A stretch of 64,000 nucleotides of DNA from Malurus cyaneus samueli (Eukaryota > Chordata > Aves > Passeriformes > Maluridae), in contig CM019219.1 in the NCBI GenBank assembly GCA_009741485.1, positions 29,521,064-29,585,063 on the forward strand. The letters run 5' to 3'. Below, one piece after another: positions 55,132 through 61,900 of this stretch (its first letter is position 1; each line of letters opens with the position of its first letter). Both the position numbers and the translations under genes were made by a program. Below the pieces are notes generated by a model, which saw nothing but the letters and a program-made list of their open reading frames with translations, had not been told where the DNA came from and searched no databases.

Positions 55132-56674
55132 AAAAAAATAAAAAAAAAAAAAAATTAAAAAAAATAAAAAAAAAAAGCGAAAACCCACATGTTTTTAAAC
55201 TCATTTTTCTAATTTTTTTAAACCCCATTTAATTGTCAGAAATAAGTCACCAGTGCATCTCCATCAGCCTCCTGCCACCTTGTGGTGACTTGGGCAATAG
55301 CGATGGAAGGATCGAGAGAGGGCTGAGGAGAGGCTGATTCAAGAAAGGTGACATAAAATGAAAAATTCCTTAGGTATCTAAATGTTGAAAGACAAGTTTT
55401 CATATGAAGGATTCAAGGCACGAACAGGCAAAATGTGGAAATTGATAAATGCTTCCCAATTCTAACCACATTTTCTAAAATATGCAACCCCAAAGTGATG
55501 ACAAAAGTTACTTTTCCTTGTGCTATTTTGAATGGGTAGGGTCGAGAGATGAAGGTGTGGCCTGATATTTGCAATTCCACATGCAAAGAAAAATAATAAT
55601 GAGTAAATAATGAGTTCAAGGGGAAACAAACTGGGAGCTGCAAGAAAAAAGGAGGCTCTTTTAAAAATATTTCCTGATAGTATCAAAATTCAGCATGGAA
55701 ATCTATTTCCTATGAATGCTTAAAACGTAGGTTGTAGTCTCCCCCACCAAGTTACCTCAGAATATTGGAGCAGGAACTTGACTTCAATTTTCATACCTTT
55801 CATTTTAACTGTTGATAGGTATGTCTATCTAATTTGGGTGCAGACCCGTATGGATAAACACTGGCAAAGATAATAAAACTTTCCCTTTTCTGTAGTGTTT
55901 TAGGAGTAACAACTGCTAGGTATTATGCAATTTTTTCAAAATTTTAGCAGTAGCTGTTCATATGGGAGCATGCTGAATGTTGCTTTTAAATTACTCAATA
56001 TATATCTTTGGATTACATTTATTTCTGTAAAAAAACCTGGACAACATGTAAATAGTTGTAAGTAGTAGAGGGCAATAAAAATTACAATCCCTTCCTTGAA
56101 GAAAAGCCATGCAGAGGATGAAGTAGTACAGAATGAGAGTCTTGTCCAGTTAGTTCATCTCTGTTCAGGCTATGGAATGTTTTTAGTTTTGCCTGCAATA
56201 GCTTTGGAGAAGGCTCCAAAGATTCAATCATTAAATTTGGACTTAGTGAAATCCGTGTAAACGTTGCCATTGAACTGAGCAAGGGATGGAATTTTATCTG
56301 TGGACTTCAATAAAAATACTGAGCATATAAACTACACCCATGGTAATATTTGAAGGAACAGACCCTAAACCAAAAAAAAACAATGCTGTGCTCTTTTAAA
56401 GGATGTTGGAAGCAACTGTCCAGGTGTGGGCATTGATTTCTCTTGTTCCATTGTGACCCGAACTCGAGATTTATAGGGTTGGATTTGTGTTTCTGTTGCT
56501 CCAGCTCAGTGGCACCGTCAAATTCCACAAGCACTCAAGCTCCGCCCTGCCGGCAGCCGCTACACAAACCTCAGCAGCCAAGGACTCGACATCTTCTCTG
56601 CCTTTCCAACTCCTGAGAGCCCCATGTTGTTTCCACCCCCAAGCCAAAAGTTGGTGGAGAGTGAAGAACTTTGA
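15040..56674 (+). CDS. MYPN: Myopalladin, spliced CDS in 19 coding exons (1335 aa)
   Basis: The spliced reading frame matches myopalladin along its whole length. Myopalladin is a striated-muscle Ig-domain scaffold of the palladin/myotilin family. It binds alpha-actinin through its C-terminal Ig domains, nebulin/nebulette SH3 through its Pro-rich part, and CARP (ANKRD1) through its N-terminal part, at the Z-line, I-band and nucleus. Exons: 15040-15968, 23131-23306, 24808-24859, 26955-27102, 29302-29373, 29588-29729, 30280-30303, 32301-32417, 32841-33210, 35310-35882, 38142-38289, 48017-48238, 48750-48899, 49659-49738, 50232-50358, 51815-52022, 52805-52970, 54376-54509, 56505-56674. Domains: N-terminal blocks 60-79 and 162-180; Ig1 about 277-368; Ig2 about 454-553; Pro/Ser-rich 554-867; Ig3 about 960-1053; Ig4 about 1088-1179; Ig5 about 1186-1279; tail ending ESEEL. 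All introns are GT-AG, phases agree, and there is no frameshift or premature stop, so the gene looks intact. Palladin was considered; the tail and linker sequences fit MYPN better. Confidence 0.97.
15969..23130 (+). other. MYPN: MYPN intron between coding exons 1 and 2
   Basis: A 7.2-kb intron that splits Ig1. It is AT-rich, holds a TCTA tetranucleotide array (22056-22132), and shows no additional exon-like segment. Confidence 0.9.
22056..22132. repeat. (TCTA)n microsatellite
   Basis: About 19 perfect copies of TCTA in a row, uninterrupted, within a MYPN intron. Perfect long tetranucleotide arrays are usually length-polymorphic. Confidence 0.98.
23131..23306 (+). CDS. MYPN: MYPN coding exon 2: second half of Ig1
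   Basis: This completes the first Ig domain. The split Arg310 is followed at once by the core Trp (WYCEGKELE) and later by the DTGRYSCFASN motif with the second Ig cysteine, then the final strand AEIYIEG. It is preceded by a T-rich tract and CAG, and followed by GTAACG; phase 1 out. The sequence is close to human MYPN, which fixes the junction by protein continuity. Confidence 0.97.
23307..24807 (+). other. MYPN: MYPN intron between coding exons 2 and 3
   Basis: A 1.5-kb AT-rich intron with no other feature recognised. Confidence 0.9.
24808..24859 (+). CDS. MYPN: MYPN coding exon 3: short linker after Ig1
   Basis: A 52-nt exon encodes the acidic linker ISSSDSEGELIKDEMD, which corresponds to the SSSDSEGD segment of human myopalladin. 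The acceptor is TTCATAG and the donor GTAAGT; phase 1 in, phase 2 out. It is too short to stand out as an open frame but is supported by phase and by the conserved Ser/Asp/Glu-rich linker. Confidence 0.93.
24860..26954 (+). other. MYPN: MYPN intron between coding exons 3 and 4
   Basis: A 2.1-kb AT-rich intron. It includes short AT-rich direct repeats near 25080-25140, an ATTTACTC tandem at about 25435-25470 and a T16 run at 26001-26016. No gene is seen. Confidence 0.9.
25435..25470. repeat. Short tandem repeat, TTTACTCATTTA-type
   Basis: Two and a half copies of a 12-bp AT-rich unit (ATTTATTTACTC) run into a poly-T. Confidence 0.85.
26955..27102 (+). CDS. MYPN: MYPN coding exon 4: variable linker between Ig1 and Ig2
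   Basis: This encodes HKPKPVNTS through AKQ (residues 386-435). The acceptor is TTTCACAG and the donor GTAGGA, phase 0 out. The segment is low in complexity (Ala, Pro, Thr, Val) and poorly conserved. Near its end it holds a tandem seven-residue duplication, VQTVSVP then VQTVSTP (419-432), which I do not recall in the human protein. Assignment rests on splice sites, phase and position between two confident exons. Confidence 0.88.
27103..29301 (+). other. MYPN: MYPN intron between coding exons 4 and 5, holding a minisatellite
   Basis: A 2.2-kb intron, of which about 1.33 kb (60 percent) is a minisatellite at 27353-28679. The remainder is ordinary; 27240-27350 is G+C-rich. Confidence 0.9.
27353..28679. 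repeat. Minisatellite, about 37 units of 32-37 bp
   Basis: I counted 37 GGATCC motifs, one per unit. The commonest unit is 37 bp: GTGTGCATTCCCGCAG, then CTCAGACACTGCACAGGATCC. Variants are 35 bp (loss of AC in CAGACAC), 36 bp (one C fewer in ATTCCC), 35 bp (GGATCCTGTGC, loss of GT) and 32 bp (CAGTTACTGC in place of CAGCTCAGACACTGC). The plus-strand unit contains no stop trinucleotide, so all three plus frames are open for over 440 codons; this is a consequence of the repeat, not a gene. The array ends at CAGACC near 28679. Confidence 0.97.
29302..29373 (+). CDS. MYPN: MYPN coding exon 5: linker and start of Ig2
   Basis: A 72-nt phase-0 exon encoding AQSPTNYLQGLDGRPI followed by IAAPVFTK. SPTNYLQGLDG is strongly conserved with human myopalladin, and APVFTK is the first strand of Ig2. 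The acceptor is TCTACAG and the donor GTAATT. Confidence 0.95.
29588..29729 (+). CDS. MYPN: MYPN coding exon 6: core of Ig2
   Basis: This encodes MLQDISASEGQLVVFECRVKG and the WYREGTLIEDSPDFRILQK segment, that is, the first Ig2 Cys and the core Trp. The acceptor is CTCTATTAG and the donor GTATGT; phase 1 out. The intron before it is only 214 bp, the shortest found in this gene. Confidence 0.96.
29730..30279 (+). other. MYPN: MYPN intron between coding exons 6 and 7
   Basis: A 550-bp AT-rich intron upstream of the microexon. Its 3' end has a strong pyrimidine tract (CTGCTCTTCTCCCCTTTAG). No other feature. Confidence 0.9.
30280..30303 (+). CDS. MYPN: MYPN coding exon 7: 24-nt microexon in Ig2
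   Basis: A 24-nt exon encodes KPRSMAEP inside Ig2, between FRILQK and EEICTLVIAEVF. It has a strong pyrimidine tract ending CCCCTTTAG and a GTGAGG donor. Human myopalladin has PRSMAEPEE at the same place, so inclusion is the expected form. Its length is divisible by three, and skipping it would remove eight residues from the Ig2 strand/loop region without shifting the frame. Confidence 0.93.
30304..32300 (+). other. MYPN: MYPN intron between coding exons 7 and 8
   Basis: A 2.0-kb AT-rich intron downstream of the microexon, with no gene or repeat recognised. Confidence 0.9.
32301..32417 (+). CDS. MYPN: MYPN coding exon 8: end of Ig2
   Basis: This encodes EEICTLVIAEVFSEDSG and the FTCTASNKYGTVSS motif with the second Ig cysteine, closing Ig2 near residue 553. 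The acceptor is TGCTTTGCAG and the donor GTAAGA; phase 1 at both ends. Confidence 0.96.
32418..32840 (+). other. MYPN: MYPN intron between coding exons 8 and 9
   Basis: A 423-bp intron with nothing further recognised. Confidence 0.9.
32841..33210 (+). CDS. MYPN: MYPN coding exon 9: Pro/Ser-rich linker, first part
   Basis: This encodes residues 554-676. The first third is variable and rich in Pro, Ser and Thr. The centre is conserved with human (KPKLEGVLVNHNEPRSSS, then GLRVHF and a LPEDEKGSE acidic run), and the end PPPVLAKPKL is also conserved. In the family this Pro-rich part is the reported binding region for the SH3 domains of nebulin and nebulette. The acceptor is CCTCTTTCAG and the donor GTAAGT; phase 2 out. 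Confidence 0.96.
33211..35309 (+). other. MYPN: MYPN intron between coding exons 9 and 10
   Basis: A 2.1-kb AT-rich intron. A run of T/A-only sequence lies near 34080-34150. No gene recognised. Confidence 0.9.
35310..35882 (+). CDS. MYPN: MYPN coding exon 10: Pro/Ser-rich linker, second part
   Basis: This encodes residues 677-867, mainly Gln, Ser, Pro and Thr and probably disordered. Conserved anchors are QLHNQVLLEQ near the start and SPTGRIQNPVAFLSAVLPSL plus NAMGLPRS near the end. The Pro-rich motif FLPPQTPPP (about 745-753) sits where human has FFPS; no canonical FPPPP Ena/VASP ligand is seen. The acceptor is CCGTGCAG and the donor GTAAGT, phase 2 out. Confidence 0.95.
35883..38141 (+). 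other. MYPN: MYPN intron between coding exons 10 and 11
   Basis: A 2.3-kb intron with a G+C-richer patch near 36790-37290 whose open frames look like chance. It includes an A21 run at 37981-38001 and a short AT microsatellite near 38090. Confidence 0.9.
38142..38289 (+). CDS. MYPN: MYPN coding exon 11: linker before Ig3
   Basis: This encodes PTQGLTKKNLKPL and continues to QQTGQQ (to residue 917). It aligns with PSQGLAKKN and the DDNIRETK region of human myopalladin. The acceptor follows a TTCTTTTACTAG tract and the donor is GTAAGA; phase 0 out, leading into the longest intron of the gene. Confidence 0.94.
38290..48016 (+). other. MYPN: Longest MYPN intron, between coding exons 11 and 12
   Basis: A 9.7-kb AT-rich intron separating the Pro-rich linker from the Ig3-Ig5 module. 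I saw no further exon, RNA gene or clear repeat family. Its size and position would allow an internal promoter for a short isoform, as exists in palladin, but no promoter signature is visible. Confidence 0.85.
48017..48238 (+). CDS. MYPN: MYPN coding exon 12: linker and first half of Ig3
   Basis: This encodes EYRISSFEQRLMSEIEFRLE, the acidic TPVDESDDEVQHEEIPTG segment and the first Ig3 strands (APIFDKRLKH, EGSPITFTCKIVG). It is nearly identical to human MYPN. The acceptor is TCTCACCCTGCAG and the donor GTATGT; phase 0 at both ends. Confidence 0.97.
48239..49658 (+). other. MYPN: MYPN introns flanking coding exon 13
   Basis: Two introns (48239-48749 and 48900-49658) on either side of exon 13, both AT-rich and without other features. 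Confidence 0.9.
48750..48899 (+). CDS. MYPN: MYPN coding exon 13: second half of Ig3
   Basis: A 150-nt phase-0 exon giving VYWFKDGKQISKKN with the core Trp, then DGTCSLHIE and DDDGNYTIMAANPQ. As in the human protein, Met-Ala stands where many Ig domains have the second cysteine (YTIMAANPQ), so Ig3 lacks a typical Cys at that position. The acceptor is CACTACAG and the donor GTAAGG. Confidence 0.97.
49659..49738 (+). CDS. MYPN: MYPN coding exon 14: end of Ig3
   Basis: An 80-nt exon encoding GRISCSGHLMVQSVPFRGRL and the start of the Ig3-Ig4 linker. GRISCSGHLMVQS is conserved. The acceptor is GTTTTGCAG and the donor GTGAAA; phase 2 out. Confidence 0.95.
49739..50231 (+). other. MYPN: MYPN intron between coding exons 14 and 15
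   Basis: A 493-bp intron with nothing further recognised. Confidence 0.9.
50232..50358 (+). CDS. MYPN: MYPN coding exon 15: linker and first half of Ig4
   Basis: This encodes the basic linker TRPRVPEGDKE, then ERFFRPYFLQAPGDMVAHEG and LCRLDCK, the start of Ig4 with its first cysteine. The acceptor is TGTGTTGCAG. The donor GTATTA is the weakest-looking in the gene, but the protein continues exactly into exon 16. Confidence 0.96.
50359..51814 (+). other. MYPN: MYPN intron between coding exons 15 and 16
   Basis: A 1.5-kb AT-rich intron with nothing further recognised. Confidence 0.9.
51815..52022 (+). CDS. MYPN: MYPN coding exon 16: second half of Ig4
   Basis: This encodes VSGLPTPDLTWLLNGKPVLP, VRETGVHSLLIDPL, then DAGTYTCLATNRTGQNSFS and the last strand LELTVV. 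The core Trp and second Ig cysteine are present. The acceptor is CTGTCTCTTAG and the donor GTAAGG; phase 1 out. Ig3 to Ig5 form the C-terminal region that binds alpha-actinin and, by analogy with palladin, F-actin. Confidence 0.97.
52023..52804 (+). other. MYPN: MYPN intron between coding exons 16 and 17
   Basis: A 782-bp intron. Its first 140 bases hold several small local duplications, starting within a few bases of the donor. Confidence 0.9.
52027..52160. repeat. Cluster of short tandem duplications after exon 16
   Basis: An imperfect duplication of ACACTAAAAAATTACTCTCA lies at about 52029-52048 and 52062-52081. It is followed by a doubled CAAACTTACC (near 52102 and 52117) and a doubled TTTCYGTACAACAA (near 52130 and 52146). 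Confidence 0.8.
52805..52970 (+). CDS. MYPN: MYPN coding exon 17: first half of Ig5
   Basis: This encodes AKEVKRAPMFLEKLQNCGVP, PVRLECRVVGMPPP and FYWKKDNETIP, with the first cysteine and core Trp of Ig5. The acceptor is TTTTTCCAG and the donor GTACGG; phase 2 out. The frame stays open past the donor, but that extension does not resemble the family. Confidence 0.96.
52971..54375 (+). other. MYPN: MYPN intron between coding exons 17 and 18
   Basis: A 1.4-kb intron with nothing further recognised. Confidence 0.9.
54376..54509 (+). CDS. MYPN: MYPN coding exon 18: second half of Ig5
   Basis: This encodes MHQDTTGYVCLLIQPAKKAD, AGWYTLSAKNEAGIVSC and TARLDIY. It matches human MYPN almost residue for residue. 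As in human, Leu-Ser fills the position where a typical Ig domain has its second cysteine (WYTLSAKN). The acceptor is TTATCCAG and the donor GTAAGC; phase 1 out. Confidence 0.97.
54510..56504 (+). other. MYPN: MYPN intron between coding exons 18 and 19
   Basis: A 2.0-kb intron with an A-rich tract at 55087-55176 as its only notable feature. Confidence 0.9.
55087..55176. repeat. Poly(A) tract, about 90 bp
   Basis: An uninterrupted run of 37 A (55093-55129) is followed by A-runs broken by CC, T, TT and T. The downstream flank (55177-55230) is also homopolymer-rich (A, C and T runs). Confidence 0.95.
56505..56674 (+). CDS. MYPN: MYPN coding exon 19: C-terminal tail and stop
   Basis: This encodes AQWHRQIPQALKLRPAGSRY, then SSQGLDIFSAF and a tail ending KLVESEEL before TGA at 56672-56674. 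GLDIFSAF and the acidic end are shared with human (which ends VVESDEL). The middle of the tail (PESPMLFPPPSQ) has diverged. The final ESEEL is the type of class III PDZ ligand reported for the myotilin/palladin family. The acceptor is TTGCTCCAG. Confidence 0.97.
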
Positions 56675-58880
56675 AAAACAAACACTTGTTCCAGTTGCAC
56701 CTGCGGAGGTACTAGAACTGTGAAATACAAAATAAAACAAAAAAGAGGTACAACTCAAGATGCTCAAGGTTTACAAGCAACTTGTTTGTAATTAAGTGTT
56801 CTGCTGCTGCAAATGCTGCAAGTAATATATCGTACAAGACTGTTGCATATGATTTTAATGCAGGATAATTGTGGTATGAAGTGTTGTGCAATAAATCCAG
56901 CACTGTGTAGTTTGCTAAGAATTACATAGTAAACATAGTTTTCAGCACCTGAAAGCCAATACCACATTTACTTCTTGAATTAGAGCTACTGCACTGTAGC
57001 TGCCATGGGAAGGATTGATGATGATTAGCTGGACTACTGCCAGTGAAGAAAAAACATCGATATTACAGAAACAACAATCCTAAATGAGGGTAAACAACAA
57101 GACTCTGAATGTAATTCTAAAAAATATGCCAAATAATCACAAAGCACAAGTTAAAGAGAAAAGATGTAACTCATTTTTATATATGATTATTGTGCCAGAC
57201 TATTTTAGAATTTTTGAACTCCAGACTAGACAAATATAGCATTTCATGTAGGTACAGCTGTATACCCTAAATATTTATATCTGTGTGTGTGTGTACTCCA
57301 TGAACTGTGTACTCTTGGTGTAAGGGTTCATAAAATAAGGTACAGGGCATGTGCATAAGGCACAAACATAGGAAATGAAGATTCCTCTTGTCTGAAGCAT
57401 GATCTCTTGAGCCCTTAGCTGAAACTATTTTCCAGATGTGCTTCACACTTTTTTCTTTACCATGTTAGTAGTCCTCTGACTTTAACACAGATAACACCAA
57501 GCTTGTAACCTCATGGCTTTTAAATACCAGTCTATTTTTCCTAATTTTTCATGTGCATCTACCCTCTAGCTCATTTTACAGCTAAACAGAAAGCAATTAC
57601 GACTTGGAAAATTTTCCCCACTCTTTAGGAAATGATCACAAGTGTGGTGTCTAATATGAAGACAGAAAATTCTGTTAGTATACAAAAGTTAACTAACAGT
57701 TACGGGCAAAAAGAATAAAAAGTACTGTAACCAACACTAGTAATAAATAAGGCAAAATAATGAAAGATAAACTGAAAGTGTTAAGTAACAATTCTTAACA
57801 ATTGATTTAAATATATTTGGCATTTATGGGAGTTACATTAATACCTCCCAGCTCTTAGAATTTGTGAATGTTTAAGATGTTTTCCTGCATCTTTAAATTA
57901 CTGCTAACCCTTTTCTCCAGACATTGTTCACAAGCACCTGTAACTTACTGCTTTCAACATGGCTGGAGAATGCAGTATAGTCCTATCAAAGTCACAGAGA
58001 AAATAAAAATAATTTTCAATTTAGCCTATCTATTTGGGGGTTTTAAAATTTAAAATTTTAACTTAAAATCATTTCATATGCAAAGAAAACAATGGGGAGT
58101 TATCTTAAGAGCAAAATAATACTGAATTTAGCCAGAGCCAGAAAGAGAGCATCTTTCTCCAGGCTTCCCACAAATACAGCTTCTGTTGTCCTTAATTGTT
58201 GGTTCCCTAAGGGTTTAGAGCAAGTGAATTTCTTGTGTTACTTTACTTCCCACCTCAGGGAACACCATAAAACAAAACCATCATTATAACTCTCATTGTT
58301 AGAAATCTCAGGCAACTCACTCCAGACTGGACACACCAGAAAGCTAAAACACATTCTTATCCTAAGAGTTAAAACAAGGTGTAGGTATTTCCATGGAAAA
58401 GCAGATGTTGTCCATGTTGTACCTCTTCCCTGGCAAACAAAATAAAACTCATGGCTATTAAAAGTGATGCATTGAGTTAAGTGATTTCAGTTACGAGATG
58501 CCCAACTTCAGACATACTGCAGCTCTGATTTTCTAGGATTGACAATCTACTGCTCCTCTTATCTTCACTTGGTTTTCAAGATGGCTTAGGAATTCCAAAA
58601 CTAAACCGTAAATTTTAAGCTTCCCATATTATTTATTACTTTTGGAAAAACGTCCCAAGAAATGTTACTAGATTTTACTTACTTAATTCAGTGCTGTTGG
58701 GAAATGGGAAGGTAGGGAATTAAGACACAAAAGATCAAACTCTACTCACATCCCCAGCCCTGGTCTTCCCATTATTTCATGGACTGGAAAGCAGATTTTG
58801 ATCTGAAGTATTCCAGGTTGCCTATTGGCCATCAGGCTTTATCCCTCAGCACAAACTACTCAAGATACAGCCTGCTTGGA
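56675..58880 (+). other. MYPN: MYPN 3' UTR and beginning of intergenic DNA
   Basis: The region downstream of the stop is AT-rich and noncoding. Several AATAAA hexamers occur, so the mRNA end cannot be fixed from sequence alone. Confidence 0.6.
56890..56895 (+). terminator. MYPN: Candidate MYPN polyadenylation signal (AATAAA)
   Basis: An AATAAA lies 216 bp after the stop and is followed within about 15-25 bases by a GT-rich segment (CACTGTGTAGTTTG). It is a plausible proximal cleavage site. The earlier AATAAA near 56731 is very close to the stop and has a weaker downstream context. Confidence 0.4.
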
Positions 58881-58884
58881 AGTC

Positions 58885-58985
58885 CTCTGTGGCCCCTTTG
58901 CCTGGCTGAGAGTGAAGGGTTGGAGCAGATGACCCCCTGAGCTTTCTTCAGACCTAAAACCACTCCATGCTTCCTAAATTATTTC
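58885..58985 (+). mobile_element. CR1 LINE 3'-end fragment
   Basis: The segment GAAGGGTTGGAGCAGATGAC, then CCCCTGAGCTTTCTTCAGACC and AAAACCACTCCATGC, matches the familiar end of CR1 elements, where a GGTTGGACCAGATGACCT-type sequence precedes the 3' terminus. Only the last hundred or so bases are present, as is usual for 5'-truncated CR1 copies. Confidence 0.7.
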
Positions 58986-61900
58986 ATTTTCTACTGACTG
59001 TCTGAATAAGCCACCAGCATTAAGTTACCTGTCATCAGAGTAGGAACTAAGAATTCAAGCAAGCACAGACTTTTCCTTTTTGCTGGAATGTATCCCATTA
59101 GGCAAGCCTAGCTACAAGAGTTCTTCACAGAGTGTAGAAGAAAGGAATCCTAGTACTTAGTACTGGCAGACGTCTGGTTACCAGTGCTGGAATCACACTG
59201 ATCAATATTACTGGCAGCAGAAGTGGTTTACAACATCAGACACCACACCCAAAAACTCAGTGCAAATTAAAAGACAAAGTGCAAAGTGTAAGTATGAAAA
59301 CTGTATCTCTTCACCTTTTCTCTGAAATATCTGTGGGGTGTCTCCAAACCCAGAGCATTATAACCTGAACTGACAAGCTGAGGATTAAGTGATACTATCT
59401 TTTTTTAAATGCACGTTCAGTTCTTTGGAAATGGGAGGATAAGAAGCTACTGCTGAAAGACTTCTCCCCAAGATGTGTGCAAGAAGGATTATTCCTTAGT
59501 TATTCATGAACGGGGCCCAGAAATCTCAGTGAGAGTTAGGCTACAGAAAACAGATCACCAAAATCTGTTAGCTGAACTATAAAATTCTCTCCTGGACAGT
59601 ACTTATTAGCAAAAGGATCAAAACCCTTCACATTTCCCTACATAACGCAGAAGTCAGCCATTTCAATTACTTTCAGTAGCTCTGATAAAAACAAACTCAG
59701 AATCTGATCCCAAATGGTCTGTAGCTATTACATTTTGTTCATCAACTGCTACAGGACATTTTCTGCTCTGCATGTACTGAGCCCATGCAGTGAGTCTGTA
59801 AAAGCACTTTGTGTGAATGGATGTCAATGCTGTTTAATAAGTACTGCTGACGTGCTCATCACAAGGAAGAACTTCTAAGAAAAATACACCAAAATGATGT
59901 TTGTGTTGTTGGGTGGTGGAAAAGACAAGGGGAAGACGCTTGTGGAAGAGAAGGCCAAATCAGCTCCCTCCTGAGCAACCTGGCTGCTCGTTGCCAGTGT
60001 TTACTGAATATTCCATTCACACTAACACAGCATTTCATTCTCTTATTCAGGGCAGGCTGCTGCAGCAACAAAACTTCATGTTAGCCCTTCCACTGAAGTC
60101 ACTGTTAGCTATTAGCTTCCAAAAATCCATGAAACCACCACAATGTGGAGCATAGTGCTGTATAAGTGTGATACAGAAATACTCAGGTTTGTAACCTTTT
60201 AAGTGTTTACTGATTCAGAATCTTCTAGGTTTATTTAATTTCCCATTTCTTCCTAGTCCTGGTTTTGTATACAACCAATCAGAGGCACAATATATTGAAA
60301 ACTAGAGCAGAAACTACAGTTGCAGTTATACATTTCAAAAAGTATTATTTTTGCTTGAAATTTTTGGTCCAGATTGATGCAAACCTAGCCTGCAGCACTT
60401 TTACATATGGTCTGCATTGATATCATTGGACCTCTTGCCTTAAAACCACTGGATTGTGTTCCTTGCTTCCACATGGAAGGTGGAGCAACCCTTCTGAATG
60501 CCTGACATCTGCTGATGTGAGGAGATGAGAGCACACACTTCAAACAGGAAAACCCAAGTCTGCAGTAATCATCTCAATATGTAAACAACTGCCAGTCCCA
60601 ACTGTTTACAGTATTTGTAGGTACTTCAACCAATGAATCTGGAATAAGAATTCATTTAAGAACTGTGTTCTTAATGCTACCATGTTTAAAAGCATTCGTT
60701 TCTGAAAAATGTTTTTACAAAACCTAATGACATATTTATACTGTTAATACTGGAGAAGCTATTCATTGATAATTGCCTTATAATTTTCAATACAAAAATA
60801 TTCACTTTGAGCCTTAAAACTCTAGTTAATATTTTTTCTTGATTAAAGTTGATTTTTTTTTCCAAAACCATTCTCACTGGGAAGAAAAATGTTCATGTCA
60901 GTTTTATAGTATATTTTAAGCACATGAAAGGATAAAACCAAATATCTGCCTGTTCAGTAACATATTTCCCTTCATCCCACCTGAACTTAAAAAAATGCTT
61001 CAGAGTTGCATACAAGACAGTCCTCCACATGTTCAAGTAATTGTGAAAATGTGCAACAGTGCCAGAAGTTTTCTCAGAACTTTGCTGTGACAGCCGATTA
61101 ATGAAATCCGACTTTACCTTATTTAGAAGAAAACCATAAATATTGTCAAGTTATATACTAGCCATGCTTCTAGCAGGTAGTTGTGAAATAAAGTTGTTGC
61201 TTTTTTAAACAATTCTTGGTATCAGTTCCCATTGGTTTCAATTTATGTTTTCTTTTGCTGATAACCTCAACCCCTCCACCAAAGTTTCAAAGAAATACAG
61301 GAAGAAGCTGCAATGTCACTAACTTTATAAATCTATAGCTGAGGTCAGTCACATTTTTACTTTTACGAATGGGTACAGTAGCACCATTTCAGAATTCCAG
61401 TCAAAAACTGAGTCTTGCCCTATGTGTATGTACAGTACAAGATAGATTGCACACTAAATACCTTACAAATGGCAAGATGGAAGACAGAAGCTTAGAGTGA
61501 ATAGCAGTTATAAGACACGCTGAGTTTTTATTACTAACATAGGTTTTGGAAATGTGCTGCCCTAACTCTGCTTTTAGCCACCAAAAAGTCAATGCAGTTA
61601 AAAAGCCACTCTAGTTCCAAGCTCAAAAATAACTCTGGGCATGTCAAAATAGGGTGATATAATTAAAAGAATCATAGAAGCAGAGTATTTTTAGCTTCAA
61701 ATAGATAACCCTGCAGAAAGTCCTGTCAGAAAAACAGAGGGTAATTTCCCACAATAATTCATTAGAATTTGACACTGTTTCAGTAGTGAAACAGCTATGT
61801 GTGAAATATGCAACACATATTTAATGAAGAAAGCAGTTCTCATCCTCACTGTTTTCACAGTAACACAGTTCTAGAATTAGAGTGATAACTGACATATGTA

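Noticed and set aside
61666..61740. Possible second CR1 end (AGAATCATAGAAGCAGAG)
   Set aside because: Only a short stretch resembles the CR1 3' region and the rest does not follow the consensus, so it was not called.
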